DNA of 64,000 bases from Nocardia sp. alder85J (GCF_020176955.2 NZ_JAIUCZ020000006.1:62001-126000); one strand, 5' to 3'; positions 18,371 through 27,126 are shown, counted from the stretch's first letter. Numbers and translations are program-made. The notes: generated by a model from the sequence alone, not told the origin.

Positions 18371-20554
18371 CTACAGCATGCAACTCACGCAGCCCTCGAC
18401 TTCGGTTCCCTCCAGGGCCATCTGGCGGATGCGGATGTAGTAGAGGGTTTTGATGCCCTTGCGCCAGGCGTAGATCTGGGCCTTGTTGACGTCGCGGGTG
18501 GTAGCGGTGTCCTTGAAGAACAGCGTCAGCGACAGGCCCTGGTCCACGTGCTGGGTGGCGGCGGCGTACGTGTCGATGATCTTCTCGTAGCCGATCTCGT
18601 ACGCGTCCTCGAAGTATTCGAGGTTGTCGTTGTCCATGTAGGGCGCCGGGTAGTAGACGCGCCCGATCTTGCCCTCCTTGCGGATCTCGATCTTCGACGC
18701 CACCGGATGGATGGAGCTGGTGGAGTGGTTGATGTAGGAGATCGAGCCGGTGGGGGGTACGGCTTGCAGGTTCTGGTTGTAGATGCCGTGTTCCATCACC
18801 GACGCCCGCAACTCACGCCAGTCGTCCTGGGTCGGGATGCGCACCGCGGCGTCGGCGAACAGTTGCCGGACCCGGTCGGTGGCCGGCTCCCAGGCCTGCT
18901 CGGTGTACTTGTCGAAGTAGGTACCGTCGGCGTACTTCGAATTCTCGAAACCGCCGAAGGCCCGGCCGCGTTCGATCGCGATCTGGTTGGAGGCCCGGAT
19001 CGCGTGGTAGGCGATCGTGTAGAAGTAGATGTTGGTGAAGTCGACGCCCTCGGCGGAGCCGTAGTGGACGCGCTCCCGGGCCAGGTAGCCGTGCAGGTTC
19101 ATCTGGCCGAGGCCGATGGCGTGGGATTCGTTGTTGCCCTGCTCGATCGACGGCACCGAGTGGATGTGGGTCTGGTCCGATACCGCGGTGAGCGCGCGGA
19201 TCGCCGTCTCCACCGAGCGGGCGAAGTCCGGCGAATCCATGGTCTGGGCGATGTTCAGCGAGCCCAGGTTGCAGGAGATGTCCTTGCCGACCTCGGCGTA
19301 GGACAGGTCGTCGTTGTAGACCGACGGGGTGGAGACCTGCAGGATCTCCGAGCACAGGTTGGAGTGGGTGATCTTGCCCGCCACCGGATTCGCCCGGTTC
19401 ACCGTGTCCTCGAACATGATGTAGGGGTAGCCCGACTCGAACTGCAATTCGGCCAGCGTCTGGAAGAACTCGCGCGCCTTGATCTTCGTCTTGCGGATGC
19501 GCTTGTCGTCGACCATCTCGTGGTACTTCTCGGTGACGTCCACATCCGCGAACGGCACGCCATAGATACGTTCCACGTCGTACGGCGAGAAGAGGTACAT
19601 GTCCTCGTTCTTGCGGGCCAGTTCGAAGGTGATGTCCGGGATGACCACGCCCAGCGACAGCGTCTTGATGCGGATCTTCTCGTCCGCGTTCTCCCGCTTG
19701 GTGTCGAGGAAACGGTAGATGTCGGGGTGGTGCGCGTGCAGATAGACCGCGCCCGCGCCCTGGCGCGCGCCGAGCTGATTGGCGTAGGAGAACGAATCCT
19801 CCAGCAGCTTCATGATCGGGATGACGCCCGAGGACTGGTTCTCGATCTTCTTGATCGGGGCGCCGTGCTCGCGAATGTTGCTGAGCAGCAACGCGACTCC
19901 GCCGCCGCGCTTGGACAGCTGCAACGCGGAGTTGATGGAGCGCCCGATGGACTCCATATTGTCCTCGATGCGCAACAGGAAACAGGACACCGGCTCGCCG
20001 CGCTGCTTCTTGCCCGAATTGAGGAAGGTCGGGGTGGCGGGCTGGAAACGACCGGAGATGATCTCCTCGACCAGCTCCTGCGCCAGCGCCTCGTCACCGG
20101 CGGCGAGGGTCAGCGCGACCATGCACACCCGGTCCTCGAACCGCTCCAGGTAACGCTTGCCGTCGAAGGTCTTCAGTGTGTACGAGGTGTAGTACTTGAA
20201 CGCGCCGAGGAAGGTCGGGAACCGGAACTTCTTCGCGTACGCCTGCTGGAACAGCTTCTTCACGAAGGCCCGGCTGTACTTGTCCAGTACCTCGGCCTCG
20301 TAGTAGTTCTCCCGGATCAGATAGTCGAGCTTCTCGTCCAGGTTGTGGAAGAAGACAGTGTTCTGGTTGACGTGCTGGAGGAAGTACTGGCGAGCGGCGG
20401 CGACATCCTTGTCGAACTGGATCTCGCCGTTCGGGCCGTACAGGTTCAGCATCGCGTTGAGGGCGTGGTAGTCGAGGTCCTCGGTGGCGGCCTCGTTACT
20501 GACCGGACGCTCTAGGCGGGCCGTCTTTCCGGCCGGTGCTGTGGTCGTTGCCAA
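18371..20554 (-). CDS. nrdE: ribonucleotide reductase class Ib, alpha subunit
   Basis: About 727 residues. It contains the class I landmarks: ATPTFLNSGKKQRGEPVSCF with the first active-site Cys, and NLCSEILQ with the central NxCxE motif that holds the thiyl-radical Cys and Glu. The C-terminal CVSCML is the shuttle Cys pair reduced by NrdH. No ATP-cone is present, as expected for class Ib. I chose the TTG at 20554, because the sequence upstream is nrdI; the ATTs and GTTs nearby are poor starts. It overlaps nrdI by 43 bp. Partner of nrdF at 15664-16626. Confidence 0.95.
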   Translation of the reverse strand: MATTTAPAGKTARLERPVSNEAATEDLDYHALNAMLNLYGPNGEIQFDKDVAAARQYFLQHVNQNTVFFHNLDEKLDYLIRENYYEAEVLDKYSRAFVKKLFQQAYAKKFRFPTFLGAFKYYTSYTLKTFDGKRYLERFEDRVCMVALTLAAGDEALAQELVEEIISGRFQPATPTFLNSGKKQRGEPVSCFLLRIEDNMESIGRSINSALQLSKRGGGVALLLSNIREHGAPIKKIENQSSGVIPIMKLLEDSFSYANQLGARQGAGAVYLHAHHPDIYRFLDTKRENADEKIRIKTLSLGVVIPDITFELARKNEDMYLFSPYDVERIYGVPFADVDVTEKYHEMVDDKRIRKTKIKAREFFQTLAELQFESGYPYIMFEDTVNRANPVAGKITHSNLCSEILQVSTPSVYNDDLSYAEVGKDISCNLGSLNIAQTMDSPDFARSVETAIRALTAVSDQTHIHSVPSIEQGNNESHAIGLGQMNLHGYLARERVHYGSAEGVDFTNIYFYTIAYHAIRASNQIAIERGRAFGGFENSKYADGTYFDKYTEQAWEPATDRVRQLFADAAVRIPTQDDWRELRASVMEHGIYNQNLQAVPPTGSISYINHSTSSIHPVASKIEIRKEGKIGRVYYPAPYMDNDNLEYFEDAYEIGYEKIIDTYAAATQHVDQGLSLTLFFKDTATTRDVNKAQIYAWRKGIKTLYYIRIRQMALEGTEVEGCVSCML

Positions 20555-20964
20555 AACAATCCCAATCCCTCTCGGACGCGCTCGACGTCCTCCGCGGTTC
20601 CCATGAGTTCGAAGCGATACAGGTACGGCACCCCGCACTTGCGGGAGATGACCTCTCCCGCATAGCAGTACGTCTCACCGAAGTTGGTGTTGCCCGCCGC
20701 GATGACGCCGCGCAGCAACCCACGATTGTGCGGATCGTTGAGGAACTTCGCCACCTGTCTCGGGACGAATTCCTTGTCGGACCGGTTGCCCCCCAGCACA
20801 TGCCGCCCGCCCCCGTAGGTCGGACAGATCAGCACATAGGGTTCGTCGACCCGCAGCGAGTCGGCGGTGTGCAGCGGGATGCGGACGGCCGGGAGTCCCA
20901 GCCGCTCCACGAAGCGGTGCGTATTCTCCGATGCGCTCGAGAAGTAGACCAGCAGATCGTCCAT
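20512..20964 (-). CDS. nrdI: NrdI flavodoxin-like protein
   Basis: 150 residues from the ATG at 20964. It begins MDDLLVYFSSASENTHRFVE, the phosphate-binding loop of NrdI, then ICPTYGGG and AAGNTNFGETYCYAG, all characteristic. NrdI reduces or oxidises the Mn cofactor of NrdF via FMN. It lies between nrdH and nrdE; the upstream in-frame start at 21222 lies in nrdH and is rejected. The final residues overlap the nrdE start. Confidence 0.95.
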   Translation of the reverse strand: MDDLLVYFSSASENTHRFVERLGLPAVRIPLHTADSLRVDEPYVLICPTYGGGRHVLGGNRSDKEFVPRQVAKFLNDPHNRGLLRGVIAAGNTNFGETYCYAGEVISRKCGVPYLYRFELMGTAEDVERVREGLGLFWQRPQHRPERRPA

Positions 20965-21019
20965 CGCAGCCACTCCCCTTCCCACCGCCCGCTGCACCCA
21001 GCGCGACGGCGACAGCAGC

Positions 21020-21253
21020 TCAGGCCACCAGGGCGGCCAGAGACTTGATGCGGTCCGGACGGAAGCCGGACCAGTGGTCGTCGCCGGCGACGACGACGGG
21101 GGCCTGCAGATACCCCAGCGCCATGACGTAGTCGCGGGCGTCCGGATTCTCCGAGATGTCGATGACCTCGTAGTCGACGCCGACCTTGTCGAGAGCGCGG
21201 TAGGTGGCATTGCACTGGACACACGCGGGCTTGGTGTAGACGGTGACGGTCAT
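21020..21253 (-). CDS. nrdH: NrdH glutaredoxin-like redoxin
   Basis: 77 residues from the ATG at 21253, which follows a GAGAGGGAA ribosome-binding site. MTVTVYTKPACVQCNATYRA carries the CVQC redox pair (CxxC), and the SGFRPDRIKSL tail is typical of NrdH. NrdH passes electrons from thioredoxin reductase to NrdE. First gene of the nrdHIE operon. Confidence 0.95.
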   Translation of the reverse strand: MTVTVYTKPACVQCNATYRALDKVGVDYEVIDISENPDARDYVMALGYLQAPVVVAGDDHWSGFRPDRIKSLAALVA

Positions 21254-21472
21254 AGAGTTTCCCTCTCTCTTCATCCTCGACCCGATGCAACCTTGCAGTG
21301 CACGACTGGCAGATCCATGTGGTGCTACGCAAACCCCGGAAAGAACGAGCAGCATCGGACGGTGGCCCAGCCAACGCCGGGCGCATGCCCGCCACAGGTC
21401 GGCGAGAGCCCAGCGTTGCCAGGTTCCGCGCCGTGACCGGCTCGGAACCCGCGTCGCCTTCCAGTACGCCAG

Positions 21473-21520
21473 ACACTACACCTAGTGGCCGACAGAATCA
21501 TCCAACACGACATGTTGCGA
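21473..21520. promoter_or_regulatory. pair of NrdR boxes upstream of nrdHIE
   Basis: Two 16-bp boxes start at 21473 (ACACTACACCTAGTGG) and 21505 (ACACGACATGTTGCGA), 32 bp apart. The first is a near-perfect NrdR box. They lie about 220 bp upstream of nrdH. The rest of 21254-21776 holds no gene I can support, so the leader is unusually long. Confidence 0.75.
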
Positions 21521-21776
21521 GTCACAGGCGTGGAATTCGCCAGGCGTAAGTACCTGGACAGACGATCCCGCAACTCGACACGACAGTGGCGTAGATCACG
21601 ATTTCACACTACAGTTCCTTCTCAGCAAACTCATCTCCCCCATTCGTCACAGGGATCTCATCCATCCCGGAAGTCCCGAAAAGTCCCGGAAGCACCGCGC
21701 ACCCCTCACGCCACTTGCCGTCCACGGCCGATACGCCACCGTCGTCCAGGCGAACACACCACCCCCGTACACAGCA

Positions 21777-21819
21777 CCAGGGCCCGCTCCCGTCGAGGTG
21801 CGACGGGGGCGGGCCCTGG
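21777..21819 (-). terminator. hairpin after the FMN reductase gene
   Basis: An 18-bp stem (one G-T wobble) with a 7-nt loop: arm CCAGGGCCCGCTCCCGTC pairs with its complement at 21802-21819. It lies 25 bp past the stop of the minus-strand gene at 21845. There is no clear U-tract, which is common for actinobacterial terminators. Confidence 0.65.
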
Positions 21820-21844
21820 CCGGACGCGCGAGCGGCGGCGCGTG

Positions 21845-22408
21845 TCAGGCGGCGGCGATCTCGATCGTCGAGATCAGCGCGCGCAGCGCGCCGGCCAGCT
21901 CCGCGAGCGCCTCGGCATCCTTGCTCGGGTGCGCCTCGGCGAAGCGCGTGCCGATGCCGCCGAAGTGCACGGTGGCGTCCTCCACCACTGCCGCGCCCGC
22001 GACGCCCAGCGCCTTGACGGTGTCGGCGTGCGCCCACTTCGCGGCGTTCGCACTGATCGACGCGCTGATCACCGCGACCGGCTTGCCCTTGAGGGCGCCG
22101 GTGCCGTAAGGCCGCGACACCCAGTCGATGACGTTCTTCAGCGCCGCCGGAATGGTGCCGTTGTATTCGGGTACGAACAACACCAGCGCGTCGGCGTCGG
22201 CGACGGCCGCCCGGACCGCGGCGGCCGCCGCGGGCACCCGGCCCGCCACATCGATGTCCTCGTTGTAGAAAGGAATCTCACCGAGGCCCTCGTAGATGCT
22301 CACCGCCACGCCCTCCGGGGCGTTCTGCGCCGCGGCCTCGGCGAGCTGCCGGTTGATCGACGCGGCCCGCAGGCTGCCGACGAGCGCGAGAATGCGAGTC
22401 TGGGACAT
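21845..22408 (-). CDS. NADPH-dependent FMN reductase
   Basis: 187 residues. It begins SQTRILALVGSLRAASINRQ, with the GSLRxxSxNR FMN-binding motif, and contains VPEYNGTIPAALKNVIDWVSR, the conserved ExNxxxPxxLKNxIDW motif of this flavodoxin-like family (ChrR/azoreductase/MsuE group). It uses NAD(P)H to reduce FMN or quinones in the cytoplasm. Divergent from a TetR gene 100 bp away, which probably controls it. Confidence 0.85.
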   Translation of the reverse strand: MSQTRILALVGSLRAASINRQLAEAAAQNAPEGVAVSIYEGLGEIPFYNEDIDVAGRVPAAAAAVRAAVADADALVLFVPEYNGTIPAALKNVIDWVSRPYGTGALKGKPVAVISASISANAAKWAHADTVKALGVAGAAVVEDATVHFGGIGTRFAEAHPSKDAEALAELAGALRALISTIEIAAA

Positions 22409-22508
22409 GGACGATTCCTCCTGATGCGGTATTGCGCCGCGTGGCGCCTCTGCGACACGATAACCGGACTATGGTCCGCTTCTATTCCGACCCCCGAGGA
22501 AGTCAGCC

Positions 22509-23207
22509 GTGAACCGCGACACAGACGCCCGGACCGACCCGTGCGCCGAGGATCCCTGTACCGAGCCGTGGCCGAACCAGCTGCCGATCGAAGCGGTCTC
22601 GGTCGACATGCCCGGCCACGATCTGATCGGCGGACTACCGGTGCTGCTCGGACATCCCGAGCGCAGCGACGCCGCCCGCAACCGCCAGTTGCTGCTGGAC
22701 GCGGCCGAACAGCTGGTCCGCGAGGAGGGCGCCGACGCGGTCACCATGGACGCGGTCGCCAAGCGGGCCGGGGTCGGCAAGGGCACGGTGTTCCGCCGGT
22801 TCGGCAACCGGGCCGGGCTGATGCTCGCGCTGCTGGACCAGTCCGATCGAAAACTCCAGGCCGCCTACATGTTCGGGCCGCCGCCGCTGGGACCCGACGC
22901 GCCGCCGGTGACCAGGCTGATCGCCTTCGGCCGGGCCCGGCTGGCGCTCATCGAGGTCGAGGGTGAGATCCGCCGCGCCGCCGATCGGGGCAGCCACGCC
23001 AGCGCCCCCTACAACATCGCGAAAACCCATGTGGCGCTGCTACTCCGGCAGGCCGGAGCGGCCGGGGACATCCCGCTGCTGGCCGACACCCTGCTGGCGA
23101 GCCTGGACGCCGCACTGGTGCTGCACCAGATCCGCGTCCTCGGTTACACGCCGGACCAGATCGTCGGCCACTGGGAACATCTGGTCCGCACGATCGTCCC
23201 GGCCTGA
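22509..23207 (+). CDS. TetR-family transcriptional regulator
   Basis: 232 residues from a GTG. About 55 residues precede the HTH (LLLDAAEQLVREEGADAVTM, then VAKRAGVGKGTVFRRFGNRA), longer than usual; this acidic, Cys-containing extension (DPCAEDPCTEPW) is unusual. The C-terminal ligand domain is normal in length. Divergent from the FMN reductase gene, so it likely represses it in the absence of a quinone-like or electrophilic ligand (inference). Confidence 0.8.
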   Translation: MNRDTDARTDPCAEDPCTEPWPNQLPIEAVSVDMPGHDLIGGLPVLLGHPERSDAARNRQLLLDAAEQLVREEGADAVTMDAVAKRAGVGKGTVFRRFGNRAGLMLALLDQSDRKLQAAYMFGPPPLGPDAPPVTRLIAFGRARLALIEVEGEIRRAADRGSHASAPYNIAKTHVALLLRQAGAAGDIPLLADTLLASLDAALVLHQIRVLGYTPDQIVGHWEHLVRTIVPA

Positions 23208-23213
23208 GACACG

Positions 23214-23325
23214 TTCACCCGGCACCGCCGGAGCACGCGCTCACCCGGCCCGGCGGCAACGCACACTCGCCCGGCCCGGCCGGAACACACTCCCCCGGCC
23301 CGGCCGAGGAGGCGCACACTCACCC
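23214..23325. repeat. degenerate tandem repeat, about 26-bp units
   Basis: Four to five imperfect units built on CTCACCCGGCCCGGC lie between the convergent TetR and moaD genes; the last unit runs into the moaD stop codon. The units vary in spacer, giving about 26 bp per unit. The repeats are GC-rich and could fold or act as a bidirectional stop. Confidence 0.5.
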
Positions 23326-23562
23326 GCCCGCGAACGGCGGCAGTACATCCACCCGGGAGGTCAGCACGGTGGCGTCGTCGCGGGTCAGTTCGTCGTCGAC
23401 GAGGAAGGCGCACACCTTCAGCATCGGCCCCAGATCGGGGCCGTAGGCGCCGGCCAGCACGCGGCGCAGGTCGGCGACGGTCGCGTCGGCGGGCAGGTCG
23501 AAACGTTCGCTCGCCTTGCCGACCGCGTCGGCGATGGCGGCGAAGTAGCGGATCTCAACCAC
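23320..23562 (-). CDS. moaD: molybdopterin synthase small subunit
   Basis: 80 residues from the GTG at 23562, overlapping the moaA stop. It begins VVEIRYFAAIADAVGKASE and ends DVLPPFAGG, the ubiquitin-like fold with the C-terminal Gly-Gly that is thiocarboxylated. It donates sulfur with MoaE (42902-43339) to precursor Z in molybdopterin synthesis. MoaE is now 19 kb away because of the inserted element. Confidence 0.9.
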   Translation of the reverse strand: MVEIRYFAAIADAVGKASERFDLPADATVADLRRVLAGAYGPDLGPMLKVCAFLVDDELTRDDATVLTSRVDVLPPFAGG

Positions 23563-24613
23563 CGATTGCTCCCATCGTTCGTTCCGGTGGTGCGAACCCC
23601 TCGGCGCCGATGCCGTGGCCGGCCCACTTGTTCCACATCGCGCCCCGCCACACCGTGGCCACCTCGGCGTCGGAGGCGCCCGCGCGCAGCAGACTGCGCA
23701 GATCGTATTCCTGGTCGCTGAACAGGCAGGACCGCACCATACCGTCGGCGGTGAGCCGGGTGCGGTCGCAGTCCCCGCAGAACTTGCGGGTGACCGAGGC
23801 GATGATGCCGACGGTGCCGGGACCGCCGTCGACCAGCCAGGTCTCCGCCGGCGCCGACGGATCCGGGCGGCCGGCCGCGGACAGCGCGAAACGCGTGCCC
23901 AGCACCTCCAGCAGTTCGGCGGCGGTGACCATGTTGACCCGGGCCCACTCGTGATCGGCGTCCAGCGGCATCTCCTCGATGAACCGCAGCTCACACCCTT
24001 CGGCGAGACACCATTGCAGCAGATCCGCTGCGCCGGAGAGTGTTTCGCGCATCAGCACCGCGTTCACCTTCACCGGCGCCAGCCCGGCCGCATGCGCGGC
24101 CCGGATGCCCGCCTGCACCGAGGCCAGCCGGTCGCGCCGGGTCAGCCGGGCGAAACCGGCGCGGTCGACGGTGTCCAGCGAGACGTTGACCCGGCGCAAT
24201 CCGGCGGCCGCCAGGCCGCGCACCCGATGCTCGAGCCCCACGCCGTTGGTGGTCATGGCCAGCGGCGTGCCCGGCACCTCGCCGCGGCAACCGGCGAGGA
24301 TCCGTTCCAGGTCGCGCCGCATCAGCGGCTCGCCACCGGTGAAGCGGACCTCGCGCACCCCCAGCTCGCGCACCGCCAGCGCGACCAGCCGCACGATCTC
24401 CTCGGCGGACAGCAACTCCTCGGCCGGAATGGCCGGCAGCCCCTCCTCCGGCATGCAGTAGGTGCAGCGCAACGAGCACTTCTCGGTGATCGACACCCGG
24501 AGGTCCCGGGCGACACGGCCGAACTTGTCGACCAGCTCGGGTGTGTCGGGCCGGCCGTCGAGCGCGGGCCGCCCGCCCCGTACGGCGGGCAGTCCCATGA
24601 GTACGACGGTCAT
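23555..24613 (-). CDS. moaA: GTP 3',8-cyclase (radical SAM)
   Basis: 352 residues. The radical SAM cluster is SITEKCSLRCTYCMPEEG (CxxxCxxC); the SAM/GTP region has FTGGEPLMRRDLERI; the second 4Fe-4S cluster is FCGDCDRTRLTADG. It forms the first intermediate of Moco synthesis from GTP. The start ATG (24611-24613) lies inside the 12-bp repeat that bounds the inserted element, so the native promoter is now at 40.25 kb. A TATTAT -10-like hexamer on the element side lies 6 nt upstream, which would give a leaderless transcript. Confidence 0.95.
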   Translation of the reverse strand: MTVVLMGLPAVRGGRPALDGRPDTPELVDKFGRVARDLRVSITEKCSLRCTYCMPEEGLPAIPAEELLSAEEIVRLVALAVRELGVREVRFTGGEPLMRRDLERILAGCRGEVPGTPLAMTTNGVGLEHRVRGLAAAGLRRVNVSLDTVDRAGFARLTRRDRLASVQAGIRAAHAAGLAPVKVNAVLMRETLSGAADLLQWCLAEGCELRFIEEMPLDADHEWARVNMVTAAELLEVLGTRFALSAAGRPDPSAPAETWLVDGGPGTVGIIASVTRKFCGDCDRTRLTADGMVRSCLFSDQEYDLRSLLRAGASDAEVATVWRGAMWNKWAGHGIGAEGFAPPERTMGAIGG

Positions 24614-24621
24614 CCGCCCAT
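24610..24621. repeat. left attachment-site core (attL candidate)
   Basis: TCATCCGCCCAT is repeated at 40234-40245, next to the integrase gene, in direct orientation. It covers the moaA start codon. The two copies bound about 15.6 kb of phage-like genes. A 12-bp match alone is not proof, but its position at both edges of the element makes it the best candidate. Confidence 0.6.
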
Positions 24622-24639
24622 AATATGTACTTGATCGTT

Positions 24640-24750
24640 GGCTTGATACAGCAGCGCTGACGCAGTTGGCCTACCTGCGGATCTACCGCTGTGGTCGTTG
24701 GCTGGCGTTGGCTGGTCGGTGCAGTTGTTGCGTACCGTCTGCGTACCGGA
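24640..24750. repeat. left-end short repeats (possible integrase arm sites)
   Basis: TGCGTACC occurs at 24729 and 24740 (11-bp spacing). A matching pair with the same spacing and orientation lies at 40178 and 40189 at the other end of the element. GTTGGCT-type repeats occur three times between 24636 and 24716. Tyrosine integrases bind such arm sites; the call is inferred. Confidence 0.4.
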
Positions 24751-24894
24751 GGGCCGGACATGGACGAAGCCGCCACCGGTGAGGGTGACGGCTTCGATGC
24801 GCCGATGAGTGTGGTGGCGCAGCGCCGATCGTACGCCCGCGGAGTGCTCCGTTTCCCCTGCACGGACGAACCGATCGGTCGTAGCGTGGACAAC

Positions 24895-26049
24895 ATGAGT
24901 GTGGTGGGAGAGCGGGTGAAGAATGCCCGAAAACGGTCAGGCATGACCCAAAGGCAGTTGGCGGACGCGGCCGGCGTCTCGCTGTCGCAGCTCCGCAAGA
25001 TCGAGCAGGGCGACTATGAACCACGCCTCGAGACGCTGCGGGCGGTCGCGGTCGCGATGAACCTCCGGACCACGGCGCTACAGGCCGCACCCGACTACGA
25101 GATGCCCGACAGCGACACCGAGGCCCAATGGCAACCGGTCATGCACGCTCTGTTCGGCAACATCGCACAACCGGACGAACCAGCGACACCCGAAGGCATT
25201 CACGCGGTGCTCGAGACGGTACAGGGCATGATCAGCGCCGACCGCTACCGCGAGGTTACGGCGTTGCTACCCAACCTGATTCGGGATGTCGACAGTCTCG
25301 ACGACGGCCGGGGTCCGCGGTTCAAGGTGCTGAACGTGGTGGCATCACTTCTCGCGCAGACCCGCCAGTTCGAGGCGGCGGATGCTGTGCTGGATCGGGC
25401 GGTCGACGTAGCGGAGACGGCGGTCGAGGCGGCAACCGCAATCGACACACGCCTGTGGGCGTTGCTTCGGCAAGGCAGGCTCGATGACGCTCGCACGGTA
25501 GCGGTCAACTGGGCCGACGATATCGAGCCTCGGTTCTCGCGCGCGAATCTGCAATCGGTGGCGATGTGGGGCCGCCTGTGGCTGAAGATCGCGAACGCTG
25601 CCGTGCGCGACAACCAGCCTGGCGAGGTCGAGGACGCGCTGTCGCTGGCTCGGGCCGCTGCTGCCCGCATCGGGCACGACGTGTACGTAGAACGGCTCCT
25701 GGGGCGCACGTTCGGCCCGCTCGAGGTGTCCTACATCTCAGCGGAGTCGTTCGTCATCGCACGCGAGCCGGAAAAGACACTGGCGATCGCCGCGAAGGTG
25801 CCGGCCGCAGTGATCGAACCGGCGGGGTCGAGCCGCATGCGGCACAAGCTCGACGTGGCGAATGCTCATGTTCAGATGGGCCGCTACGGCGAGGCGCTCG
25901 ACGCCTTCCGGACAGTGCAGCGGACAGCGCCGGAATGGCTTGTGCAGCAACGTTATGCGCGTGACATCCTCGGAACGATCGTGAGCAAACGGCGTACGTT
26001 GACCCCGGACATGCGAGAGTTGGCAACCGCAATTCGGTTGGACTACTGA
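24895..26049 (+). CDS. XRE-type regulator with TPR-like C-terminal domain
   Basis: 384 residues from the ATG at 24895. The N-terminal HTH is VKNARKRSGMTQRQLADAAG, with SLSQLRKIEQG as the recognition helix. The remaining about 300 residues are Ala-rich helical repeats of the kind seen in actinobacterial XRE regulators that sense small ligands. Upstream in-frame starts (24691) lie in the att region and are unlikely. First gene of the left-end operon of the element. Confidence 0.75.
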   Translation: MSVVGERVKNARKRSGMTQRQLADAAGVSLSQLRKIEQGDYEPRLETLRAVAVAMNLRTTALQAAPDYEMPDSDTEAQWQPVMHALFGNIAQPDEPATPEGIHAVLETVQGMISADRYREVTALLPNLIRDVDSLDDGRGPRFKVLNVVASLLAQTRQFEAADAVLDRAVDVAETAVEAATAIDTRLWALLRQGRLDDARTVAVNWADDIEPRFSRANLQSVAMWGRLWLKIANAAVRDNQPGEVEDALSLARAAAARIGHDVYVERLLGRTFGPLEVSYISAESFVIAREPEKTLAIAAKVPAAVIEPAGSSRMRHKLDVANAHVQMGRYGEALDAFRTVQRTAPEWLVQQRYARDILGTIVSKRRTLTPDMRELATAIRLDY

Positions 26050-26069
26050 CCATTTAGATTCATCCTACG

Positions 26070-26107
26070 AATGTCACTTCCGGTCGGCTCGATCCGGAAG
26101 TGACATT
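26070..26107 (+). terminator. hairpin after the XRE regulator gene
   Basis: A perfect 14-bp stem (AATGTCACTTCCGG with its complement at 26094-26107) and a 10-nt loop lie 20 bp past the stop, followed by GTT. This is a strong intrinsic terminator or attenuator before the next small genes. Confidence 0.7.
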
Positions 26108-26228
26108 GTTCCGCGCCCTCGCTGCCTGTGACGCTCGTTACAGGTCCCGGCGCTGAAATGCATTGGCTCGCAACCTGCGCCCCGAGCGGGTAGCGCCGGG
26201 ACCCCTTTACCGGAAAGGGGGACCGCGG

Positions 26229-26444
26229 ATGCCCACCGATCACGCGAGCGCAGAGACACGGGTACTGGACCTGCTCGCACCCGGCGGACTGCTCGATGTC
26301 GAGCAGATCGCGCGGCAGGCGCACCTCACCGGGCGAGCGGCCCGCACCGCCGTGACCACGCTCGCCCGGCGTGGCTGGATCGCCTCACCCAAAGGCGCGG
26401 CCCGCTGGAACATCACGACCCTGGGCCTCAAGGCGGTGCGCTGA
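26229..26444 (+). CDS. small winged-helix protein
   Basis: 71 residues from the ATG at 26229, 8-9 nt after AAAGGGGG. It reads MPTDHASAETRVLDLLAPGG, then IARQAHLTGRAARTAVTTLARRGWI and KGAARWNITTLGLKAV, a compact winged helix like those of phage regulators or replication adaptors. Its stop overlaps the next start (TGATG). Confidence 0.6.
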   Translation: MPTDHASAETRVLDLLAPGGLLDVEQIARQAHLTGRAARTAVTTLARRGWIASPKGAARWNITTLGLKAVR

Positions 26445-26599
26445 TGGGTGTATTCGTCGTGACCCTCGGCGGCGTCCTGTCGGTGGCCTACCTGCTGTAC
26501 CTGCTGGTCGCCTACTGGCCGACCAAACCACCACCGGACCGGTCCGTGGACGGTATCCGCGCGCGCGTCGAATCCGAACACGCACGGGACAACCGGTGA
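26444..26599 (+). CDS. small single-pass membrane protein
   Basis: 51 residues: MGVFVVTLGG followed by about 17 hydrophobic residues (VLSVAYLLYLLVAYW), then a charged tail PTKPPPDRSVDGIRARVE. It starts in a TGATG overlap with the preceding gene, and its stop overlaps the next GTG (GTGA). Function unknown. Confidence 0.55.
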   Translation: MGVFVVTLGGVLSVAYLLYLLVAYWPTKPPPDRSVDGIRARVESEHARDNR

Positions 26600-26859
26600 C
26601 CGGCCCCGATCTCGGCCCGTTCCGCCCGCACCACGTCCGCGACGGGTGGCGACTCGAGGGCGACCACCGCGGCGAATGGTCTCTGGTCCTGCCCGCCGGG
26701 AACCAGGTCGCGCAGATCCGGGCCACTGGCACCGAGTCGGTCTCATGGACTGTCTACGCCTCGAGTGGGGCCGTGGTCCGTGAGGCGTCGGCGGTCAGCG
26801 TCGAGGCTGCACAGGAACACGCCTGGCGCTACCTGTGCGGCGAACGTATCAACGAGTGA
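26596..26859 (+). CDS. hypothetical protein
   Basis: 87 residues from a GTG overlapping the membrane protein stop. It has the pattern GWRLEGDHRGEWSLVLPAGN, AQIRATGTESVSWTVYASSG, then VEAAQEHAWRYLCGE, suggesting a beta-sandwich with a C-terminal helix. No family recognised. Coupled within the left-end operon. Confidence 0.55.
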   Translation: MTGPDLGPFRPHHVRDGWRLEGDHRGEWSLVLPAGNQVAQIRATGTESVSWTVYASSGAVVREASAVSVEAAQEHAWRYLCGERINE

Positions 26860-26876
26860 ACAGGAGACAGTGACCG

Positions 26877-27122
26877 ATGGGCCTCGATGACGAAGACGGC
26901 TACGACGACGGCCTCACCTCCCAGGACGTCTACTACAGCCGACTCGCCAGCCTGAAAGCGCACGGACCACAGGACATGTACGAATCCATGCGCGCCGGCG
27001 GACCACCGCCACCGGAACCCGGCGACGGGTATTGGGGGAAGTTCCGGTTCTACACGCACCACGCGAAGAACAAGCCCGAGTACGCGCGCCTGCTCGACGA
27101 ACTCGGACCGCCGCCGGAGTGA
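26877..27122 (+). CDS. hypothetical acidic protein
   Basis: 81 residues: MGLDDEDGYDDGLTSQDVYY, then LASLKAHGPQDMYESMRAGG and YWGKFRFYTHHAKNKPEYA. A GGAG element (AACAGGAGACAG) precedes the ATG by about 8 nt. Last gene of the left-end operon; directly followed by a run of strong hairpins. Confidence 0.55.
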   Translation: MGLDDEDGYDDGLTSQDVYYSRLASLKAHGPQDMYESMRAGGPPPPEPGDGYWGKFRFYTHHAKNKPEYARLLDELGPPPE

Positions 27123-27126
27123 CGGC

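Noticed and set aside
23214..23325. CRISPR-like array
   Set aside because: Units are about 26 bp, degenerate, GC-rich and without unique spacers.
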